Source: Alistipes sp.
Lineage (GTDB): Bacteria > Bacteroidota > Bacteroidia > Bacteroidales > Rikenellaceae
Length of the DNA stretch: 64,000 nt
Reading direction: 5' to 3'
NCBI RefSeq assembly: GCF_020026455.1
Contig: NZ_JAHHQJ010000005.1
Coordinates: 62,001-126,000, forward strand
Under the pieces are notes generated by a model. That model had not been told where the DNA came from. It saw only the letters and a list, made by a program, of their open reading frames with translations, and made no database searches. Below, in pieces: positions 1 through 10,200 of this stretch (within the stretch, counting starts at the first letter, position 1; each line of letters starts with the position of its first letter). Made by a program: the position numbers and the translations under genes.

Positions 1-2274
1 GTCGGGCGTGGAACGCATGTCGAACTCCAGCACGGCACCCTCTTTCAGGTCGGCATAGGTGATATACGCCCGGGTGTAGGGTTTCCCGTTGAGTTTCACC
101 CCATGCACATAGCGGTTCTTCGAGCTGACGCCCGGCGCCTTAATTTCCAGGTAGCGACCCTCGCCGACCCTCACTTTCATGTAAGGCAGATAGGGTGCGC
201 CCAGCACATACTGGTCGGTGCCCGGGCAGACGGGATAGAATCCCATCGCCGTGAAAATGTACCATGCCGACATCTGGCCGCAGTCGTCGTTGCCGCACAG
301 GCCGTCGACCGTCGGACGGTACATGCGATCCATGATCTCACGCACCCAGTACTGCGTTTTCCACGGCTGCGAAGTCCACATGTAGAGGTAGGGCACGTGG
401 TGGCTCGGCTCGTTGCCGTGGACATACATGCCCAGCAGCCCCTCGCGCGTCACGTCCTCGGTCTGAGCGAAATACCTGTCGGGCAGGTACTCGGTAAAGA
501 GGCTGTCCAGACGCGCCGTGAACCGATCGTCGCCGCCCATCAGGGCAATCAACCCCGCCGGGTCGTGCGGCACGTACATCGAGTAGTTCCACGAGTTGCC
601 CTCGATGAATCCCTGTCCGTGCGTATCGTAGCGGTTGAAGTCGGGCTTCCAGCTCCCGTCGCTCATCCGCGCCCGGGCAAACCCCGTCTCCGGATCGAAG
701 ACATTGCGGTAGTTCAACGCCCGGCGGCGGTAGGTTTCGGCCTCATCGGAGAGCCCCATGCGCTGGGCTGTCCGGTAGATCACCCAGTCGTCGTAGGCAT
801 ATTCCAGCGTCATCGACGAACCCGTGGACTTCACGTCGCAGGGTACGTAACCCAGTTTCTTGTAAATGCCCGTTCCGTCGTAATAGTCGCAGTTGGCACT
901 GCTGACCATCGCCTCAAACGCCGGCTTCGGGTCGACGTCGATTCCCTTGTCGAGGGCGTCGCCCACCACCGACACCGAATGGTAGCCTATCATGCACCAA
1001 TTCTCGTTGCCCATGTGTGACCATACGGGCAGGATGCGGTGCACGCTCTGGCGGCTGTGAGCGAGCATCGAGTTCACGATGTCGCGGCTGCGGTCGCGGC
1101 AGATGAGGTTGAAGAGCGGGTGCAATGCCCGGTAGGTGTCCCAAACCGAGAAAACGGTATAATTGGTGAAATCCCCGGCCTGGTGTATCTCGTGGTCGAT
1201 ACCGCGGTATTTACCGTCCGTGTCCATATAGACCGACGGATTTATCATCGTATGGTAGAGCGACGTATAGAGCATACGCAGCGCCTCGTCGCTGCCCTGG
1301 GCTTCAATTGCCGACATCTGCTCCTCCCACTTGCGTGCGGCATCGGCCGCCGCCTGGTCGAACGTGCACCCGCCAGCCTCGGCACGCAGGTTGGCCAGCG
1401 CCCCGCGCGTTCCCACGGCCGACAGCGCCACCTTGACCTCGAGCGGTGCGGAATCGTCGCCGAAATCGAAGTGCATCACGATGCCGCATCCGCCGATTTC
1501 GGGGAAGTTCCGCTCCGTGTCGAACTTCCGCCAGCCTCCGCCGTAATCGAGCGGCCGGCGGTCGCGCGCGCCGTATTCGCGCACGGGCTTGGAGAAGCTC
1601 ATGGCAAAATAGGTGTAGTTGGTGCGCGCCCATCCGCTGGTGATGCGGTAGCCCGTCACCAAGGTGTCGTTCTCGACACGCACCTGTGCCCAGCGGGTCT
1701 TGCCCTCGTAGTTGTAGATGCCGTGGTCGAGGTCGAGAATCAGGTGCTGGTCTTCGCCCTCGGGATAGGTGTATTTGTGCAAGCCCACCCGCTCGGTGGC
1801 GGTCAACTGGGCCCGGATGCCGTAGTCGTCGAGCATCACCTCGTAATAGCCCGCCGCGGCGCGTTCGCGCTCGTGCGAGAAGCGCGAGCGGTAGCCCGTT
1901 TCGGGATGTTCGGCCGTGCCGCGCTCGGTGCGTATCTCCCCCACGGTCGGCATCAGCAGGATGTCGCCCAGATCGGAGTGCCCCGTGCCGCTGAAATGCG
2001 TGTGCGAGAAGCCGACGATCGTCGGGTCGTCGTACTGATACCCGGCGCAGTAGCGGTAGGCCTCGGGCTGGTACTTGCCGTCGATGCTGTGCGGCACCAT
2101 CTCCGTGTCGGGGCTCAATTGCACGATGCCGTGCGGCACGCAGGCCCCGGGGAAAACATGTCCCATGCTGCGGGTGCCGATCATCGGGTCGATGTAGTCC
2201 GCCGCCGGGCGTGTCTGCGCAGCGGCCACAACGACCGGGCAGGCCGCAATCAGGGCAATCAGGAAATTCTTCAT
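1..2274 (-). CDS. GH92 alpha-mannosidase, secreted (3' end cut by window edge)
   Basis: This is a family GH92 exo-alpha-mannosidase, a calcium-dependent enzyme that trims alpha-linked mannose from N-glycans or mannoproteins. The start at 2274 gives MKNFLIALIAA, a Sec signal peptide ending near AAAQ. Family blocks visible in the translation are DYIDPMIGT near the N-terminus, GFSHTHFSGTGHSDLGDI, GNEPSHHVPYLY (probable catalytic-acid Glu at residue 622) and GNDDCGQMSAWYIFTAMGFYP (residues 661 onward, containing the catalytic-base Asp residues). 758 codons are in the window and the last ones already match the family's C-terminal sandwich, so only a few residues should be missing. It is the last gene seen in PUL1, 80 bp after the DUF4302-like gene. 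The signal peptide has no lipobox cysteine, so it is probably periplasmic. The family is certain; linkage specificity (1,2, 1,3 or other) cannot be read from sequence alone. Confidence 0.95.
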   Translation of the reverse strand, partial: MKNFLIALIAACPVVVAAAQTRPAADYIDPMIGTRSMGHVFPGACVPHGIVQLSPDTEMVPHSIDGKYQPEAYRYCAGYQYDDPTIVGFSHTHFSGTGHSDLGDILLMPTVGEIRTERGTAEHPETGYRSRFSHERERAAAGYYEVMLDDYGIRAQLTATERVGLHKYTYPEGEDQHLILDLDHGIYNYEGKTRWAQVRVENDTLVTGYRITSGWARTNYTYFAMSFSKPVREYGARDRRPLDYGGGWRKFDTERNFPEIGGCGIVMHFDFGDDSAPLEVKVALSAVGTRGALANLRAEAGGCTFDQAAADAARKWEEQMSAIEAQGSDEALRMLYTSLYHTMINPSVYMDTDGKYRGIDHEIHQAGDFTNYTVFSVWDTYRALHPLFNLICRDRSRDIVNSMLAHSRQSVHRILPVWSHMGNENWCMIGYHSVSVVGDALDKGIDVDPKPAFEAMVSSANCDYYDGTGIYKKLGYVPCDVKSTGSSMTLEYAYDDWVIYRTAQRMGLSDEAETYRRRALNYRNVFDPETGFARARMSDGSWKPDFNRYDTHGQGFIEGNSWNYSMYVPHDPAGLIALMGGDDRFTARLDSLFTEYLPDRYFAQTEDVTREGLLGMYVHGNEPSHHVPYLYMWTSQPWKTQYWVREIMDRMYRPTVDGLCGNDDCGQMSAWYIFTAMGFYPVCPGTDQYVLGAPYLPYMKVRVGEGRYLEIKAPGVSSKNRYVHGVKLNGKPYTRAYITYADLKEGAVLEFDMRSTPD

Positions 2275-2302
2275 AACTGTCATTTCGGTTTGTTGTACCA
2301 CA

Positions 2303-2343
2303 GGACGGGAGATGCCCCGGTCAAGGCCGGAGCACCTCCGTCC
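2303..2343 (-). promoter_or_regulatory. Stable intra-operon hairpin upstream of the GH92 gene
   Basis: On the transcribed strand, GGACGG-AGGTGC-T-CCGG can pair with CCGG-G-GCATCT-C-CCGTCC around a six-base loop, about 17 pairs with one bulged C. No U-tract follows, so it does not look like a classical terminator. It fills most of the 80-base gap between the DUF4302-like and GH92 genes. It could stabilise the 3' end of the upstream mRNA or attenuate the mannosidase. Confidence 0.5.
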
Positions 2344-2354
2344 GCAGCAGGCCA

Positions 2355-4601
2355 TCAGGCCTCGCGTATCTTGATCCAGTAAGGATAGGAAGGATCGGGG
2401 CTCACCAGGTAGAAATAGTGCTTGTTACCGTCATAGGGGACGCTTTCTGCCTTGTAGACATGGAATCCCCGCTCGCCGAAGAGCAGCCGCTCGAGCGGTT
2501 TGACGAGTTTCAGCGACTCCTCGCTGCTCATCTTGCTGCCGTCGGCCTTCGCGAATGCACCCGTCACGGCGCCTTTGGTGAAAATCATGCGGTCGCCTTC
2601 GACTTTGTAGGCGCTGACGGCGATGGATACGGGATGAGTTTCATACCCGTTGCAGAACGACTTGATGTCGATGCGCTGTCCCTTGCCCACCGCGAAAACC
2701 TCGATGGCACAAGGTCCGCCGGGCGTGCTGCCGTTCGACTGCATGTTGGGGTAGAAGATATAGCGATCCGCGCCCGTCATGCCCGGAATAGCATCCTCGG
2801 TCGTCGGCAGACAGAGCCGCGAATGGGGAATGAATACCGGCGTTCCGCCCTCGTACTTGTCGACCGGATAGGTAAAGAAATACTCCAGCGGATGCTCCTC
2901 GCTCTGCATCGGCGTGCGGATCGTGCAGGAAAGCCCCTCCACGTTCGGCGTGTAGGTCTTCGCCCATGTAAGGCCCTTGTAGGTGACCCCGCCCACCTTG
3001 AGCGGCTCCCGGAAGGTGATGACACCCGCCTCGGTCGCATCGACGGACACGGTCTTGTACTGCGCCTTGTTGCGCGCCATCTCCCGGTAATTGCCTTCGG
3101 TGTAGACCGCCTCGGAATCCTCGATCCAAATCAGATCGGCCATGCCAGCCTCCGCATTGAGGGTGTAGTGCAGTTTGAAATTCTTGTTGCTGCTGTCGAA
3201 GAACGTACCGTAGGGTTTCATGCCCTGCGCCACGAGCTGCGCCAGGTGATTCTCGCCGCCCGGCTTCTTGTCCCCGCCTTCGGAGTGGAGGCCGTCGCGC
3301 ACCTTCACCCAGAGGTTGCCCGTCTTGGAAATCAGGTAAAAGCCCTTGCCGTTCGAATCGCTCTCCTCGATTACGTACAGGCCGTCGGCATGGAAATAGA
3401 AATCGGTAAACGGTTTCAGGTCGGAGGCCACCTGCCTGATGGGGTACGATGTGATCTCGGAACCGGTAGGAATCTTCAGGAAGTCGCCCTGCTTGCTGGC
3501 GTAGAAGCGAATCCAGTCGGCGTCGTTGTCGAAGCGTGCGGTCTTGGGATCGTTCGTATAATCGTTCACGAAGAGGTAGTTAGCTGTCGTTCCGTCGCCC
3601 GCATAGACCTCCACGCGCAGCGGAATATCGTCGGCATAGGGATAGAAGAGGATGCTGCGGAACTTGTCCGAAGCCAGCACCGACCAGAGCGTCGGGTGGG
3701 CTGTGCCGCACTTGAGCTTGCCTCCGAGGTTATACTGCTTGGAAGACTTGTCCACGAAGCCGGGATGCGCCTCGGTCGGGGCGGTGATTTTCGCTTCCGC
3801 CACGTTGAAGGCGAGGCTTTCACCGGCAATCGTGTAGGAGAGCGAACTGTACGCCACCCCGTTAATCGTGATGGCCGGCCACTGGATGCCGTACTGTGCG
3901 TCGGTCACCTTCAGTTCGAAGGCTGCCGACTCGTGTTTGGCGTCCTTGTCCGTAGCATTGATCCAGGTGAACTCCATTTTGTGTGACTTCTTGTCGACGG
4001 CATAGCGGGCCAGGAACTTATTCTCACTGTCGCGCAGGACGCCCTGCATGGCGTTTTTCTTCGCCAGGGCCAGCCATACCAACTTCTCGCCCAGCTTGAG
4101 GACGTCATCCGACGTGGCTTTGGTCAAGACGACAGGCTTGCCCGACGAGGCGCCTACGCAGTTGATGGTCGTCTCGGTCGTCGACTTGACGATGAGCTGC
4201 TTCTCGCGGAACTCCGACTCGATGCTTTCGTCGCTGAGCATCGTGGGGCCGTCGAACGTGATAACCGCGCCGCCCTCCCTGAGTGCCGAAACGCTGAAAA
4301 GAGCCAGGTTTTTCTCGTTTTCCGAAACGGGCGAGTCGCTCGCCACCGAGCTGTCGGACATGAAGTTGAACAAAATCGTATAGCTTTTCCCGGCAGCGGG
4401 CTCATACTCCGCCACCCAATTGTATTCCAGCATACTTTTGTAGGTCAGCGCCTCTTTCACGGCTGCCGACTCGGCATTCTCGCCGGCCGAGGCGCCCTCC
4501 TCCTTGGTCTGGGACTCGAGTCCGTCGAGGGAAACATCCTCACGGCATCCCGCAGCAAAGACGAGCAGCAAGGCCGCCAGAAATATCGTTATTTTTTTCA
4601 T
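2355..4601 (-). CDS. Large DUF4302-like surface lipoprotein of PUL1
   Basis: The protein starts MKKITIFLAALLLVFAAGC and is a lipoprotein with its acylated Cys at the end of that segment. An in-frame ATG lies three codons upstream at 4610. The mature part, about 730 residues, has repeated beta-rich segments of the pattern 'residues of the Cys-to-barrel linker, a fill-colour body, then FTYP/FYPY strands', and a duplicated core: one copy around residues 185-330 and another around 465-740, each ending in YWIKIREA- or LWVKVRDG-like motifs. This resembles the DUF4302 family, found beside SusC/SusD and zinc metallohydrolase lipoproteins in Bacteroidetes. The likely role is surface binding of substrate; no catalytic motif is visible. 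It lies 15 bp after the peptidase gene and belongs to the same operon. The family assignment is by resemblance and only moderately sure. Confidence 0.6.
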   Translation of the reverse strand: MKKITIFLAALLLVFAAGCREDVSLDGLESQTKEEGASAGENAESAAVKEALTYKSMLEYNWVAEYEPAAGKSYTILFNFMSDSSVASDSPVSENEKNLALFSVSALREGGAVITFDGPTMLSDESIESEFREKQLIVKSTTETTINCVGASSGKPVVLTKATSDDVLKLGEKLVWLALAKKNAMQGVLRDSENKFLARYAVDKKSHKMEFTWINATDKDAKHESAAFELKVTDAQYGIQWPAITINGVAYSSLSYTIAGESLAFNVAEAKITAPTEAHPGFVDKSSKQYNLGGKLKCGTAHPTLWSVLASDKFRSILFYPYADDIPLRVEVYAGDGTTANYLFVNDYTNDPKTARFDNDADWIRFYASKQGDFLKIPTGSEITSYPIRQVASDLKPFTDFYFHADGLYVIEESDSNGKGFYLISKTGNLWVKVRDGLHSEGGDKKPGGENHLAQLVAQGMKPYGTFFDSSNKNFKLHYTLNAEAGMADLIWIEDSEAVYTEGNYREMARNKAQYKTVSVDATEAGVITFREPLKVGGVTYKGLTWAKTYTPNVEGLSCTIRTPMQSEEHPLEYFFTYPVDKYEGGTPVFIPHSRLCLPTTEDAIPGMTGADRYIFYPNMQSNGSTPGGPCAIEVFAVGKGQRIDIKSFCNGYETHPVSIAVSAYKVEGDRMIFTKGAVTGAFAKADGSKMSSEESLKLVKPLERLLFGERGFHVYKAESVPYDGNKHYFYLVSPDPSYPYWIKIREA

Positions 4602-4616
4602 GGCTGTCATCCAGAT

Positions 4617-5834
4617 TTAGCGTTTTTGGTAATTGGTTTTATCGGCCTTGTAGAGCGCCCAAAGCGCCTGTTCATTGGCATCCTCGCCCAGCGCATATTT
4701 GAGCGCCGCATCCCAGCTCCACGGATTGATCGTGCGCATCGACGCATTGATTTTGCGGATGGCGTCCTTGTCCTTCGTCTGTGTCAGCCAGTAGCAGAAG
4801 AAGCCCGTCGTCTGGTAGCCCGACATCAGGCTGCCGTTGGTATTGCGGGTGGCATAGTCGTGGTAGCCCGCCACCGTGCGCACCGCGTCGGCCAGGCCTT
4901 CGATTGCCGACCACGACAGATTGCCCTGACTGTAAGGGGGAATGCCCTGCGGTTCGAGCTGGAACGCGTGCACCATCTCGTGAAAAAGCACGCCGCGCGT
5001 TTCGAGGCTCAACTTGAGCAGCGACTCGTTGGCCGATTTCTGAATCCAGTCGGTCGAGTAATGAATGTTGATTTTGGGCGACGAACCTCCCTTGTACGAC
5101 ACTTCGCCGGGCATCGGCTCGAGGAAATACTCGATGGTGTTCACCGGGAAGCGCTCGTCCTCATCGCTGAAATAGAGGAGGGTGCAAATCTCCAGCGCAT
5201 GCCACTTCAGGTAGGCGATCTTGTCCTGCACGAGCACGTCGTAGAGTTTGGAACCCTTGTCCTCGGCCAGGTCGATGAACAGGATTTCGGGCGACTTAAA
5301 GTTTTTCCACGTGGCATAGGGGTCCTCCTTGTGGAAAAGGATGTCCGAAAGCGTCAGTTTGTCGCCGCCGTTGGCCTTGAACACGAACTTGTATTTGGCA
5401 TATTCGGCCGGGGTCTTCAGGTAATAGATATGTTTCTGGAAACGGGCGATGAACGCAATCTCCGAACGGCTGTCCACCTCGTTCCACGACGCGCCGTCGT
5501 TCGACCCGTAGACCGTCCACGACACGGGGTCGTAGAGCGTTTCGACGCCGTTGTCGCCCTGCTCCACCACGCCCGACGATACGAGCGTGTAGGCCACGAT
5601 CCGCCCGGCGCTACAATCCACGACCGCCTCGACGCTGTTCTCAGCGCCGACTTCGGCCTCGAAGTAGGTCGTAAGGTCGTCGTCAAGGAGCACCCCCACG
5701 TCGGACGACGGCTTGGCGCCGATGCCGCCGATCTCCACGCTGCCGCCCGGGGCCGGCAGGAAATGCGGCTCTTCATCGGCACAGGAGCAGAGAAGCGCCC
5801 CCGCAAAAAGCATATATGTTATCTTCTTCATCAT
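4617..5834 (-). CDS. Lipoprotein with discoidin-like and basic-secretory-protein metallopeptidase domains
   Basis: The signal peptide ends in the lipobox ALLCSC, so this is a predicted lipoprotein. Residues about 30-165 look like an F5/8-type (discoidin-like) carbohydrate-binding fold, with the strands SWTVYGSNDGASWNEVD and YKFVFKANGG...LTLSDILF. Residues about 180-400 match the basic secretory protein peptidase family (PF04450 type): HEMVHAFQLEP (His285, Glu286 and His289 as the HExxH zinc site), then SWSAIEGLADAVR and the conserved C-terminal DAIRKINASMR...NPWSWDAALKYALG. Related lipoproteins occur beside SusC/SusD pairs in many Bacteroidetes. It sits 20 bp after SusD. A predicted protease in a locus with a GH92 mannosidase suggests attack on a glycoprotein. 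Proteolytic activity is inferred, not proven, for bacterial members. Confidence 0.85.
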   Translation of the reverse strand: MMKKITYMLFAGALLCSCADEEPHFLPAPGGSVEIGGIGAKPSSDVGVLLDDDLTTYFEAEVGAENSVEAVVDCSAGRIVAYTLVSSGVVEQGDNGVETLYDPVSWTVYGSNDGASWNEVDSRSEIAFIARFQKHIYYLKTPAEYAKYKFVFKANGGDKLTLSDILFHKEDPYATWKNFKSPEILFIDLAEDKGSKLYDVLVQDKIAYLKWHALEICTLLYFSDEDERFPVNTIEYFLEPMPGEVSYKGGSSPKINIHYSTDWIQKSANESLLKLSLETRGVLFHEMVHAFQLEPQGIPPYSQGNLSWSAIEGLADAVRTVAGYHDYATRNTNGSLMSGYQTTGFFCYWLTQTKDKDAIRKINASMRTINPWSWDAALKYALGEDANEQALWALYKADKTNYQKR

Positions 5835-5853
5835 TTTCAGGTTTTAAAGTCCG

Positions 5854-7263
5854 TTAATATCCGTAATTCTGGTCGCTCTCCGAGATGCCCGAGTTGGAGT
5901 CGATTTCGGCCTGCGGAATCGGCAGCGTCAGACGGTAGTCGTCGGCCGAAAGGGTCTTGCCCTCGCGCGTCATGGCCACTTTCAGACGGCGCGCGTCGAA
6001 CAGGCGGTGTCCCTCCCATACCAGCTCGCAGCGGCGCTCCTTGATAAGCTCGGCCAGCAGCCCCTCGTAGGTCTGCGGCGCGTAGCCTTCGATACGTTCG
6101 GCGCGCAGTTCGTTGAGCAGGCGGTTGGCCTCCGCCAGGTCGGGGTTCTCACGCATCATCAGCGCCTCGATGGCTATGAGCTGCATCTCCTCGGCGCGGA
6201 ACATTTTCTCGTCGAGGCGGCCGATGTCCGACGCGTCGCCGAACCACTTGGTGACCATCCACACGGGTGACCCGGCGCGGTCACGGCCGTATTCGAAGAA
6301 GATCGGCTTGCGGACGTCTTTTTCTGAAAACTGGGCGCGCAGTTCATTGCTCGGGCGGAAAACGCTCGAATAGTCGCGGCCCACGAAGAGGGTCCCGATT
6401 TCCGACGAGCCTGCGGGACGCGACAGCTTGAAAATCGTACCGGCGTTCGACTTGTCCAGCCAGAGGTTCTGCACCTCGCCGCGTTTGGCGATACCTACGG
6501 CACGCAGGGCGTTGCTGGCATAGATGTAGGCGTGGGTGTACTTTTTGTGATAGAGCGAGACCCGCGCACGGAGTGCATCGACCGCAGCCTGCGAAATGTA
6601 GGCCGTCGAGTTGGTCGCCTTGTTGTCGGCCGCCAGGTCGGGAGCCGCTACCGTCAGCATGTCGTATGCGCGTGTGAGGTCGGTCATGATCTGCTCGTAG
6701 CATGCGCCGACCTTGTCGCGCGAGGGATTGCCCACCACGTGATAATGGCTGACGTACGGGATGCCCTGCGCCTCGTCGTTCGAAAAATCGGAGAAGAAGC
6801 AGAGCAGCTCGAAATGCGCATAGGCGCGGAAGAAGTAAGCCGTGCCGAGCGACACCTGCAGCGAGGTTTCCTCTTCGGTGTTAAGCGGCACCACCTTCTG
6901 GCCGTAGTGAAGCACGCGGTTGGCTTGGTTGACGATACTGTAGTAATGCGCCCACAAGCCGGCGACTTCGCCCGACGTGGCGGTGTAGACCCAGCCGGCG
7001 AGGTCGGTTCCGGCGCCACCCGAGTCGCCGCCCTGCACGCAGTCGTCGGCGATATATTCCGCAACGGAAAGTTTCGAGCGCAGGCTGGCCATGCCGTAAA
7101 TGCCGACCACGGCCTTATGGACGTTCTGCACGTTGCCGAACGCCTTGTCGGGGCCGACCATGTCCGTGGGATCGAGGTCGGTATAGTTACATGACGAGAG
7201 CGTAAAAGCCGCCAGCAGCGCCATGATGCATATCGATTGTATCTTTTTCATTGTCTGGTTCAT
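5854..7263 (-). CDS. SusD/RagB-family outer-membrane glycan-binding lipoprotein (PUL1)
   Basis: SusD-like proteins cap the SusC channel at the cell surface and bind glycan. The lipobox is FTLSSC followed by NYTDLDPTD, a typical SusD N-terminus. An alternative start MKKIQSICI lies four codons in, at 7251. The TPR-rich core is visible, for example TAYFFRAYAHFELLCFFSD, AVDALRARVSLYHKKYTHAY and, near the C-terminus, LIKERRCELVWEGHRLFDARRL followed by LPIPQAEIDSNSGI. At 469 residues it is within the family range. The start lies 7 bp after the susC stop, so translation is probably coupled. Confidence 0.93.
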   Translation of the reverse strand: MNQTMKKIQSICIMALLAAFTLSSCNYTDLDPTDMVGPDKAFGNVQNVHKAVVGIYGMASLRSKLSVAEYIADDCVQGGDSGGAGTDLAGWVYTATSGEVAGLWAHYYSIVNQANRVLHYGQKVVPLNTEEETSLQVSLGTAYFFRAYAHFELLCFFSDFSNDEAQGIPYVSHYHVVGNPSRDKVGACYEQIMTDLTRAYDMLTVAAPDLAADNKATNSTAYISQAAVDALRARVSLYHKKYTHAYIYASNALRAVGIAKRGEVQNLWLDKSNAGTIFKLSRPAGSSEIGTLFVGRDYSSVFRPSNELRAQFSEKDVRKPIFFEYGRDRAGSPVWMVTKWFGDASDIGRLDEKMFRAEEMQLIAIEALMMRENPDLAEANRLLNELRAERIEGYAPQTYEGLLAELIKERRCELVWEGHRLFDARRLKVAMTREGKTLSADDYRLTLPIPQAEIDSNSGISESDQNYGY

Positions 7264-7270
7264 TTTAGGA

Positions 7271-10200
7271 TTAGAAATTCATATCCACACCGAACGTGAT
7301 GGTACGGGGCTTCGGATAGGCCATGACGTCCTGCGCACCGTTGACCTCGGGGTCGGCACCCGTATATCCCGTCCATGTCACGAGGTTCTCGCCCTGTGCA
7401 TAGAGCGTCAGGTTGCGGATGAAGCCGGTCTTCCGCATCCAGCGTTCGGGCAGCGCCCACGACAGGCGCAGGGTCTTCAGACGCAGGTAGGAGGCATCCT
7501 CGAGGAACTGCGAGGCCATCGGCGAGGGCTGAATGCCGTCGCGGAAAGCCGGCACGTCGGTCACATCGCCCTCTTTCATCCACATGCGGAGCATGCGCAC
7601 GGGCTTGTTGCCGTTGAACTTGTGGTTGTCTATATACCAGCGCTGGCAGTTCATCACCGTATAGTGGTAGGCATAGGTGAACTGTGCGTCGAGCTGCACG
7701 CCCTTGTAGCGCAGCCGGGTCGTGATGCCGCCGAAGACGGGCACTTCATAGGTTCCCAGATGGTCGGCCATATACGCCTGGTTGATGTCGGTCGTGAACT
7801 GTCCGTAGTTGTCGTAGAAGACGGGCATGCCGTTGGCCGGGCTGACGCCTGCATAGTAAGGCATGATCCACGTACCGAGCGGACGACCCAGTTCATAGAG
7901 GGTGTTGCCGTTTTTGTAGCGCCCCTCCTTGTTCGACCAGGTACCCAGATCGGTAATCTCGCTCTTGTTGTAGGTGTAGTTGAACCCGAGATCCCACTGG
8001 AAGTTCTGCGTCTTGACGGGCGTGGTGTTGACGCTGAGCTCGACACCACGGTTGACGATGGAGCCTGCATTGGCCAAAATCGAGCCGAAGCCGCTGGTCA
8101 TCGAGATGTTCTTCGACATGTAGAGGTCTTTGGTCTTGATGTTGTAGAAGTCGAAGGTGACATTCACACGCGAATCCAGTACCGACACGTCCAGTCCGAC
8201 ATTGGTCTGGGCCGAGGTTTCCCAGCGCAGTTCGCTGTTGCCGAGCTGGCCGTGGCTGTAGCCCGATTCGCCGTTGTAGGACGAGTTGTAGTAGCCGTCG
8301 AACGTTCCGAAGTCGCTCACGCCGTCCTGGTTACCCGTCGTGCCGTAGCTGGCGCGCAATTTCAGCTGATTGAGCCACTTTGCGTTGTCGAACCACGACT
8401 CCGAAGAGAGGAGCCAGCTGGCGCCGACCGACCAGAACGTGGCGCTGGCGTTGTCCTCGTAGAATTTCGACGAGGTGTCGTGGCGAAGCGAGGCCGAAAA
8501 GTTGTACTTGTTGCCGATCGAATAGCTGGCCTGCGCGAAGAACGACAAGAGGTTGCTCATCGTGCGTCCGCCGCCGATCGAGGGCGGGAAAAGCGATGAA
8601 CCCGACTTGTCACCGATACCGGACGGCGACTGCATCATGTCCGAATTCAGGTCGTAGCCCGTGAAGTTCGACGAGTACCATTTGCCCTGGAACATCTCCA
8701 TGCCGGCTACGGCGTTGAGCGAATGTCCGTTGGCGAAATCCTTGTTGACGTTGATGGTATTGGTCCACGTGTAGCGGAACAGCTCCGAGGAGGACTGTCC
8801 GTAGTAACCGTGATTCTGCTGCGCATTGGGATGGTCGCGGTGCAGTGTCGTCACGCTGCGGTCGTACATGAAATCCAGTCCGAAATTGGTCTTTACGGAG
8901 AGCCAGTCCGTGATGGAGGCTTTCGCATACACCGAAGCGACGGTTTTCAGACCGCCCGTTTCGCGGTTGAAATATTTGGTGATGAGCGTCGGGTTGTCGA
9001 CGTTGTACCAGTCGTCGGGCGACTCGTAGGGATAGGCCAGCAGCGTGGTAAACCACGGGTTGCCCCAGTTCTGGCGTCCGGCGCCGGCTTCGGGGTCTGC
9101 AAAGTTGGTCTTGCTGTAACCGGCCGTGGCCTTCAGTCCCAGGTCGAGCCACTTGGTCGCCTTGTGGTCGATATTGAAACGCGTCGAATAACGGTTGAGG
9201 TCCGACTTCTTGAGAATTCCCTGCTGCGTCAGGTAAGAGCCCGAGATGAAGAACCGAGTCTTGTCGTTGCCGCCCGAGACCGAGATACTGTGCTCCTGCA
9301 GGAAACCCGTTTGGGTCATCAGGTCCATCCAGTCCGTGTTGGTGGCGCGGGCCTTGGCCAGACGCGCGAGGTCGGCCTCCGAGGCCGTGCCGTCCTTTTC
9401 GCGCTTGAGGTACTGCATCATCGGATAGAAGTTGCTGTTGGGTTCCGACATCACGCACTGCAGCTGATACTGGAGGTTCTGCTCGCTGTTCATCATATCG
9501 ATGTAATCCACCAGGAACGAGAAGCCGAATTGGTTGCGGTAGTTGATGTTCGTGCGTCCGCTCTGGCCGCTTTTGGTCGTGATGACAATCACGCCGTTGG
9601 CGCCGCGCGAACCGTAGATCGCCGTAGCCGAAGCGTCTTTCAGCACCTGGATGTCGGCGATGTCGTTGGAGTTGAGCGCCGCGAAATCGGCCGACTGCAC
9701 CATCACGCCGTCCATAATATAAAGAGGCGTGTTGCTACCATTGATCGATCCCGTACCGCGAATGCGGATCGAGAGGTCGTTGCTGCCCGGTTGTCCCGAA
9801 CCGCTGGAGATCATCACGCCGGGCGTCTGGCCCTGCAATCGGTTTTCAAGCGTCGGCGACGACTGGAATTGGAGTTTTTCGCCCTTCACTTGCGAGAGGG
9901 CTCCCGTGGTTTGGGCGCGGCGTACGGTGTTGTAACCTACGACCACGACATCATCGAGCCGCTGGGCGTCCTCCATGAGTCTGACTTCGATCTTCGTGCG
10001 CGAAGCGACGGCTACCTCCTGCGTACTGTAGCCTACATACGATATGGAGAGAACGGCGTCGTCCGGACAAGCGATCGTTGTAACGCCATTGACATCGGTC
10101 GAGGCGCCCGATACGGTTCCCTTGACCACGACACTCGCACCGATTACCGGCCCCGCCTGATCAACGACAACCACCGTACGCGTGGCAGTCGTCTTCTGCT

